A stretch of DNA of 64,000 nt from Roseibium aggregatum (GTDB lineage: Bacteria; Pseudomonadota; Alphaproteobacteria; Rhizobiales; Stappiaceae), in contig NZ_JABFCZ010000002.1 in the NCBI RefSeq assembly GCF_014692675.1, positions 1-64,000 on the forward strand, written 5' to 3'. The translations under genes were made by a program, and so were the position numbers. Positions 59,163 to 64,000 of the stretch are shown here, piece after piece. The notes under the pieces are model-generated. The model did no database searches. It was not told the origin of the DNA and worked only from the letters and a program-made list of their open reading frames with translations. Position 1 is the stretch's first letter. Every line of letters starts with the position of its first letter.

Positions 59163-60164
59163 TCAGTCGAAACTGAACGCCTCGTCGACTTCCGCGATCA
59201 TCCTTGCTTCGCAATCCTCATAGCGGGGCGAAAAATGAAACGGTTCCACGCGGGCCGCTCCGGCGCGGCGCGCCAGGGAACCTGCCTGTGCGGTCGTCAG
59301 ATGGCCGTGGTGCGCGGCAAGGTCGGCATCGGCCTTTGCGAAGGCGGCGTCGATAAAGAGGATATCCGCATCCCGGGCAAGAGCGACGATGGCGGTCTCG
59401 TTGGCCGGCGTGAACACCGCGTCCGTGACGTAGGCGACCTTCTGGCCCGGCTCGATCGAGACGATCTCTTCGCGCAGGAAACCGAGCGACAGCTCGTCCA
59501 GTGTCCCGTCGGCGCGCTCCACGGCGATTGGGGTGTCATCGGGCCGGCCTTGGTGAATGGCGGCCTTTAATGTGGCAAGCCAAGGCCCTGTCGTAAGGCC
59601 TTGTTCCTGAATCCTGTTTTTCCAGACATTGACATGGGTGCTTTCCTGCAGTGCGAAGCCGAGGCAGGTGGAGTGATGCTCAAGTTCAGCGCAGGTTACG
59701 GCAAGTGCCGGTTCGGTCAGGAGAACGCCGTTTTCCGCTCGTCCGCCCGTCTGGTCTTCACGGGCGAAGCGGCGTGAGAAACGGAACCGCGCCTTGTGGG
59801 TGTCAAGTCCGGTACAGACTTCAGTGACGGTGAACACGAGCTCCGTCTGGAAACGTTCGACCAGATCCCAGGTATAGGCTGCAAGTTTCGCCTCGACCCG
59901 GTCGATGAAACCAGCGGGACCGTAAAGCCGCACATCTTTGTCACGCCCGACCAGCACGCGCAGCAGCCGGTCGAAGCCGATGAAATGGTCGATGTGGGTA
60001 TGGGAGACGAAGACGTCGCTCAGGCGCAGGATCTGCCGGGGCGAGAGGGTGTGAATATCCCCCAGATCGAACAGGATCGCCCGCCGCTCCTGCAGGAAAT
60101 CGATGTAAAGTGCCGGGTCCCCGAAGCGGTCATTGACGAGAGATGGATAAAATTTGGGCCGCAT
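59163..60164 (-). CDS. RNase Z-like MBL-fold metallo-hydrolase
   Basis: 333 residues. The metallo-beta-lactamase signature HTHIDH (DVFVSHTHIDHFIGFDRLLR), then VAYVTDAVFTP, ILFIDAAFAKADADLAAHHG, HLTTAQAGSLARRAGAARVE and PFHFSPRY follow the RNase Z/ElaC order. The first residues (MRPKFYPSLVNDRFGDPALY) match related bacterial proteins, favouring the ATG at 60164; an in-frame ATG at 60194 would add ten. It is longer and more divergent in the exosite arm than classic RNase Z, so tRNA processing is only the first guess. Confidence 0.78.
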   Translation of the reverse strand: MRPKFYPSLVNDRFGDPALYIDFLQERRAILFDLGDIHTLSPRQILRLSDVFVSHTHIDHFIGFDRLLRVLVGRDKDVRLYGPAGFIDRVEAKLAAYTWDLVERFQTELVFTVTEVCTGLDTHKARFRFSRRFAREDQTGGRAENGVLLTEPALAVTCAELEHHSTCLGFALQESTHVNVWKNRIQEQGLTTGPWLATLKAAIHQGRPDDTPIAVERADGTLDELSLGFLREEIVSIEPGQKVAYVTDAVFTPANETAIVALARDADILFIDAAFAKADADLAAHHGHLTTAQAGSLARRAGAARVEPFHFSPRYEDCEARMIAEVDEAFSFD

Positions 60165-60213
60165 GGCGGGAGCATAGACCGGAAATAGAAGCATGTTCCA
60201 TGCCCTTGGCCGG

Positions 60214-60891
60214 TCAGATGGCCTCGGCAACGATGATTTCAGATGGCACGGACATGGAGACGACCACGTTCCTGTGCCGAATTTGCCAGGACTTTTCCGG
60301 TATATGGTCCCTCAGCACCAGCGGCCGGCAGCCGCCGACGAGATAGGGCTGCATGTTGTGCAAGGCCGACCAAACGCTGGTGGTCAGGCGCGAAAGCGTG
60401 TCGATACCTTCCGTCAGAACGGCTGCGCAGAGAAGTCCGCCGGGGCTCAGCGCCGCGTGGGCACCGGCAAGGGCCTTCTGGATCTGCATTTCGCTCAGAA
60501 TTTCGAGGACATAGATGAAGATGATGCGGTCGAACGGCGGGCCATAAGACGTAAAGTCGAAGCCTCCGTCCGACTGGACAATTTCCGCCCTGTCCGCCCA
60601 GGGAGATATCCGCTTTCGAGAAAGGTCAACCATCGTGGAACTGAGGTCGATTCCAACGTACCGGGCATCGTCTGGAAGCGCTTCCGCCAGAAGACGGGCG
60701 GCGAATTTGCCGGTTCCGCATCCCACCTCCAGCACTGAACGTGCATGCGGGAAGTCGCTGTTTCGAATGAGCTTTTCCTGGACGGCGTTTTCGTAAAAGC
60801 CCTGACTGTCCTGCCAGGCGCCGAAGCGATCATAGAAACGCCGTATCCTGGTCAGATCGAAAGCGTCCATGGTGATGTCCATCCATGACAT
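60214..60891 (-). CDS. Class I SAM-dependent methyltransferase
   Basis: About 225 residues. Motif I is SVLEVGCGTGKFAARLL, the acidic end of strand 2 is YVGIDLSSTMVDLSRKR, then AEIVQSDGGFDF and FDRIIFIYVLEILSE, and ALSPGGLLCAAVL. This is a UbiE/Methyltransf_25-like fold with an atypical C-terminal part (SALHNMQPYLVGGCRPLVLR). Several in-frame starts exist (TTG 60918, ATGs 60891, 60882, 60870); I chose 60891 without strong evidence. 50 bp upstream of the MBL-fold gene on the same strand. Substrate unknown. Confidence 0.75.
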   Translation of the reverse strand: MSWMDITMDAFDLTRIRRFYDRFGAWQDSQGFYENAVQEKLIRNSDFPHARSVLEVGCGTGKFAARLLAEALPDDARYVGIDLSSTMVDLSRKRISPWADRAEIVQSDGGFDFTSYGPPFDRIIFIYVLEILSEMQIQKALAGAHAALSPGGLLCAAVLTEGIDTLSRLTTSVWSALHNMQPYLVGGCRPLVLRDHIPEKSWQIRHRNVVVSMSVPSEIIVAEAI

Positions 60892-61027
60892 GACCCGGGG
60901 TTCTGCCGGGTTCGGCAATTCTTTCTCTTTAATCCTGCGGCGTAAAGGGTCCTGCGTTTCCTTTTAAGAACCGCTGACGCGAATTCCCGGATCGGCGAAA
61001 GGAGATTTCCCCCGCATTCTTTCCGCG

Positions 61028-61045
61028 CTTTGACCCTTGTCAAAG
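61028..61045. promoter_or_regulatory. Crp/Fnr-type palindrome before the DUF11 protein
   Basis: CTTTGAC-cctt-GTCAAAG, perfect over 18 bp, containing TTGAC-N4-GTCAA. It lies between the methyltransferase and the rightward giant gene; TACCAT at 61066-61071 is a possible -10 at class II spacing for the rightward gene. Confidence 0.55.
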
Positions 61046-61180
61046 GTGCGAGGCTGGTCTTCGGTTACCATTCCCCAGCGTAACGTTTAAGCCGCAATGG
61101 TCTGCTGGTGAAATCGTGGCGAAGCCGATGGTTCTGCGAAAATGAGCCCGGCTTCCCCGTCCCGGGAAGGAGAGCTGTCC

Positions 61181-64000
61181 ATGTCTGTCGGTCCGTTTGT
61201 GCAGGAGTATGCCCACCTTCGGTCAGGGATGTTTTGCGGGAAAATCCATCGTTTTTGGTCGTCGCCAAAGCCGGCTGCGAGGCTGGGCCGGCGACTTTCC
61301 AGATTAAAGGCGCTGGTGATTGCCGCGAGTCTGCTGGCCGGCTCATCCGTGTCGATGACGCCTCCGGCAAAGGCGCAGGACATGCAGCCGGGAGATGCGG
61401 TCGTCACCCGGTTCTCCGGGACGGTCGAGCAGGGCGGACGCCGAGTAATCGATCCGGACGGAGCGGTTGCCAGTATTCTCGACCTGCGTCAGGCCGGAGG
61501 TCCGCCGCGCGGCGAGCACTGGTTCGACGAATTGCAGAGCGGTGCCGTGACGGCCGCGGAAATCGGTCAGGTGTTCGGCGTGGCCCTAGACGATGCGACG
61601 CCGCCGAACATCTATGTGACCGCGACATCCGCCTTCGGACTGCACCGCAATGGCGACAATTCCGGCTGGATGGACGGCATGTGGGGCGAAGGCGGCGGTC
61701 CTGGCACCGTCTGGAAGCTCGATGCGGCCAACAATTACCGGCCGGAAGTCTTCGCCGAAATCACCACGGATGGGCGGGAGAACAGCGGCGCGGCGCTGGG
61801 CAACATCGCCTTTGACCGCTGGAACCGGCAGCTCTACGTTTCGGATCTGGAAACCGGCATGATCCACCGGATCGCGCTTGCCGACGGCGCGGATCTGGGC
61901 ACGTTCGACCATGGCGTGGAGGGACGCGCGGGTTTCTTCGATGGTTCCGACGGGCAGTTTCATTCCCTGCCGCCGGTCGCTTTCGATCCGGCGAGCCGTG
62001 CTCAGATCGATGACTGTCCGAGCGGTGATTTTTCACGAACGCCGTCGTGCTGGAATTTCGCCGATTTCCGCCGCCGCGTCTGGGGTGTCGGTGTGCGCCA
62101 GGATGTGGCCACGGGCGAGGTGCGTCTTTACTACGCCGTCTGGAGCAGCCAGGGGTTCGGTAGTCCCGACTATGCTGCCGCCGGCGAGAATGAAAAGAGA
62201 AATTCGGTCTGGTCGGTGGGACTCGATCAGGCGGGGAACTTCAATCCCGGTTCCGTGCGCCGCGAGTTCTTCCTGCCCGATTTCTTCCGCTCGCCTGATG
62301 CCATAGCGCGCGCCGGGCGCAGCCATCCTGTCGCGGATATCGCGTTCCCGGCTGTGAGCGAACAGAACGTGATGCTGGTCGCCGAACGCGGCGGTGTCCG
62401 CAATCTCGGCCTGGCTGCGGAAAATGCCTTTTCCTATCCCGATGAGTCCCGGGTTCTGCGCTATGAGCTGGGCGAAACCGGTTCCTGGCAGGGAGTGGGG
62501 CGCTATGACGTCGGTTATTACGACCGCGGTGAATCCGGTCCGCCCTACATCAGGGCCGGAGCCGCCGGCGGTGTTTCGTTCGGCATGGGGTACAGGGAAA
62601 ACGGCGACGCCGATCCGGAACAACCGGACGGGTTTGTCTGGATGAGCGGTGACGGGCTTTGCTCGCCACGGGGAGAATGTTTCGATTCCAGTGCCAACGC
62701 GCACGATGATGGCTCTGAGGTTTCCGGCCTGCAGGGGCAGGCTGCACGGCCCTATGAGGCGTTCGAGCCGCTCACCGCGTTCCAGCCCTATCCTGCACCC
62801 GGACCCGTGACCCCTTCAACCGGGCCGGACAGCGCTTTCATGGTCGACGTGGACGTCAATACCGACGCCAACGGAGACTATTCTGAGGAAAGCCGGACCA
62901 GGAACGACGCCACCCGTGTGGGCGATGTCGCCGTGTTCCAGCCGCTCCCGGCGGATGGGGAACTGATGCCCGTGGATGAAGGCCCGGTCGTTGCCGAGTG
63001 GCCGGAAGGCCTGCCCGAGGAAGGCTGGATCCCTGCGCCGCCACCCGACGACGGCTGGTTCCTGCCGCCGCCGTTCCCGCTCGATACAGACCTTGCGATC
63101 CGCAAGACCGGCCCGGCGCAATGCCAGGAAGGGGTGGAGTGCACCTATGTGATCCGGATCCGTAACGTGGGGTCCGTTGCCTATACAGGTCCCCTGGCGA
63201 TCACCGACACGATGCCGGCCGGGGCAACCCTTGCCTCGACATCCCCCGGCTGGCACTGCGTGCCCGGCGGGGCGACCTTCAGTTGCATCACCAACGCGCC
63301 TGCGCTTCTGGTGCCGGGCGCAACCGCGGCGATCGAGGTCAACATTCTGCTTCCTGCCGATGTTCCCGGGCCGAGCGTTCAGAACTGCACGAATATCGAC
63401 TGGTTCGAAATGGGAACCGACGACGGACCCGGCGACGGCAACGACGATGACTGCGTCACGACGCCGGTAACGCAAGGGTTTGACCTTGGAATTGCGAAAA
63501 CCGGACCTGCTCAATGTGCGGAAAACGCCGATTGCACGTTCCAGATCGTCGTTCAGAACTTCGGCCCCGGAGAGTTCAACGGGGTTCTGGCCATTCGCGA
63601 CACGCTTCCCGCAGGTGCAACTTTCGTGGCTGCGGTCGGTGCGGGAACCTGTTCACCGTCCGGCGGGGATGTGAACTGCCTGACCGGGAATATCACCTTG
63701 CCATCGGGAGGGACCGCCGGTCTGATCTTCCGGCTTCATCTCCCTGACGGAATTGCTGGCGGAACGATCACGAACTGCGCGGAAATCAACTGGGCCGCCA
63801 TGACGTCCAATGACGGGGCGGCAGATGTCCATGCCGATTCCGATTGTCATACGGTCAATGTCATCAACAAGGCGGGCTTCTTCGATCTGGCGATCGCAAA
63901 GCGCGGTCCGGCCCATTGCAATGCCGGTGGTGACTGCGAATACGAGATCACCATCGCCAATATTGGGCCTGACGACTATACCGGCGAACTGCATATCCAG
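61181..64000 (+). CDS. Very long secreted protein with DUF11-type repeats (3' end outside window)
   Basis: Open to the right edge, 940 residues visible. The ATG at 61181 follows AAGGAGAG. A long N-terminus leads to a signal peptide (RLKALVIAASLLAGSSVSMT, cleavage near AKAQ). Residues about 65-480 form a beta-propeller-like domain with an NHL/SdiA-style feel (SGWMDGMWGEGGGPGTVWKL; GNIAFDRWNRQLYVSDLETG). An acidic/proline linker (about 530-630) precedes Ig-like DUF11 repeats of roughly 130 residues, beginning at about 63085, 63480 and 63884. Each opens with DLAI-x-K-x-GPA-x-C and contains the DTxPAGAT motif (third copy cut off). Paired Cys recur in each repeat. Likely a surface adhesin or matrix protein; export route not visible. 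Confidence 0.82.
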   Translation, partial: MSVGPFVQEYAHLRSGMFCGKIHRFWSSPKPAARLGRRLSRLKALVIAASLLAGSSVSMTPPAKAQDMQPGDAVVTRFSGTVEQGGRRVIDPDGAVASILDLRQAGGPPRGEHWFDELQSGAVTAAEIGQVFGVALDDATPPNIYVTATSAFGLHRNGDNSGWMDGMWGEGGGPGTVWKLDAANNYRPEVFAEITTDGRENSGAALGNIAFDRWNRQLYVSDLETGMIHRIALADGADLGTFDHGVEGRAGFFDGSDGQFHSLPPVAFDPASRAQIDDCPSGDFSRTPSCWNFADFRRRVWGVGVRQDVATGEVRLYYAVWSSQGFGSPDYAAAGENEKRNSVWSVGLDQAGNFNPGSVRREFFLPDFFRSPDAIARAGRSHPVADIAFPAVSEQNVMLVAERGGVRNLGLAAENAFSYPDESRVLRYELGETGSWQGVGRYDVGYYDRGESGPPYIRAGAAGGVSFGMGYRENGDADPEQPDGFVWMSGDGLCSPRGECFDSSANAHDDGSEVSGLQGQAARPYEAFEPLTAFQPYPAPGPVTPSTGPDSAFMVDVDVNTDANGDYSEESRTRNDATRVGDVAVFQPLPADGELMPVDEGPVVAEWPEGLPEEGWIPAPPPDDGWFLPPPFPLDTDLAIRKTGPAQCQEGVECTYVIRIRNVGSVAYTGPLAITDTMPAGATLASTSPGWHCVPGGATFSCITNAPALLVPGATAAIEVNILLPADVPGPSVQNCTNIDWFEMGTDDGPGDGNDDDCVTTPVTQGFDLGIAKTGPAQCAENADCTFQIVVQNFGPGEFNGVLAIRDTLPAGATFVAAVGAGTCSPSGGDVNCLTGNITLPSGGTAGLIFRLHLPDGIAGGTITNCAEINWAAMTSNDGAADVHADSDCHTVNVINKAGFFDLAIAKRGPAHCNAGGDCEYEITIANIGPDDYTGELHIQ

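Overview
The window looks like chromosomal DNA of a GC-rich alphaproteobacterium, probably a marine or soil heterotroph. The evidence is a cyoABCD quinol oxidase followed by a SURF1 gene, a short-chain-fatty-acyl (ScfR/RamB-type) regulator, a DddP-like M24 enzyme, many LysR/GntR/TetR regulators and TTGAY-N4-RTCAA Crp/Fnr boxes. I cannot name genus or species from sequence alone. Two stretches, about 21.1-23.3 kb and 49.9-52.5 kb, are clearly more AT-rich than the rest and look acquired.

Layout. 0-8.1 kb: an MFS transporter and a two-gene cell-envelope protease operon (a papain-like C1A peptidase followed by a 1,625-residue TPR/OmpA/WD40/caspase protein). 8.4-18.3 kb: small metabolic and regulatory genes (DUF1989, TetR plus fatty-acid hydroxylase, carboxymuconolactone decarboxylase-like plus hydroxyisobutyrate dehydrogenase-like with a divergent LysR, DddP-like M24 enzyme with a divergent LysR, GNAT, zinc-sensing diguanylate cyclase, DUF1287). 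18.4-29.1 kb: a degraded podovirus-like prophage with a CI/LexA-type repressor and its operators, a broken large virion protein, shuffled cargo genes separated by repeated scars, two tail-fibre genes and a complete holin/endolysin/Rz/Rz1 lysis cassette. 29.3-33.1 kb: tRNA-Ser(GCU) and a 3.7 kb integrative island bounded by a 17 bp direct repeat, with its own P4-type integrase. 33.3-41.2 kb: two small genes, the ScfR-like regulator, a putative secreted protein and a LuxR-type regulator sharing an upstream element with it, then an acyl-CoA dehydrogenase/phosphotransferase/GntR operon whose promoter holds a GntR operator and the last codons of a deleted SDR gene.

41.3-49.6 kb is the most unusual part. 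A histone-H1-like Ala/Lys/Pro-rich protein is transcribed divergently from a tightly overlapping operon encoding a PolX-like helix-hairpin-helix protein and both subunits of a type IIB topoisomerase (Topo VI B and A), an enzyme typical of archaea and plants. A small hypothetical gene, a BON-domain protein, a PEBP protein and malic enzyme follow. Perfect TTGAC-N4-GTCAA boxes precede both the Topo VI operon and the hypothetical/BON pair, which suggests oxygen- or redox-linked control.

49.7-52.4 kb: an AT-rich two-gene island of unknown membrane/secreted proteins. 52.5-57.5 kb: SURF1 and cyoDCBA (all on the minus strand), with a perfect FNR box between cyoA and a divergent MFS symporter. 59.1-64.0 kb: an RNase Z-like metallo-hydrolase, a methyltransferase and a very long secreted protein with DUF11-type repeats that runs off the right edge.
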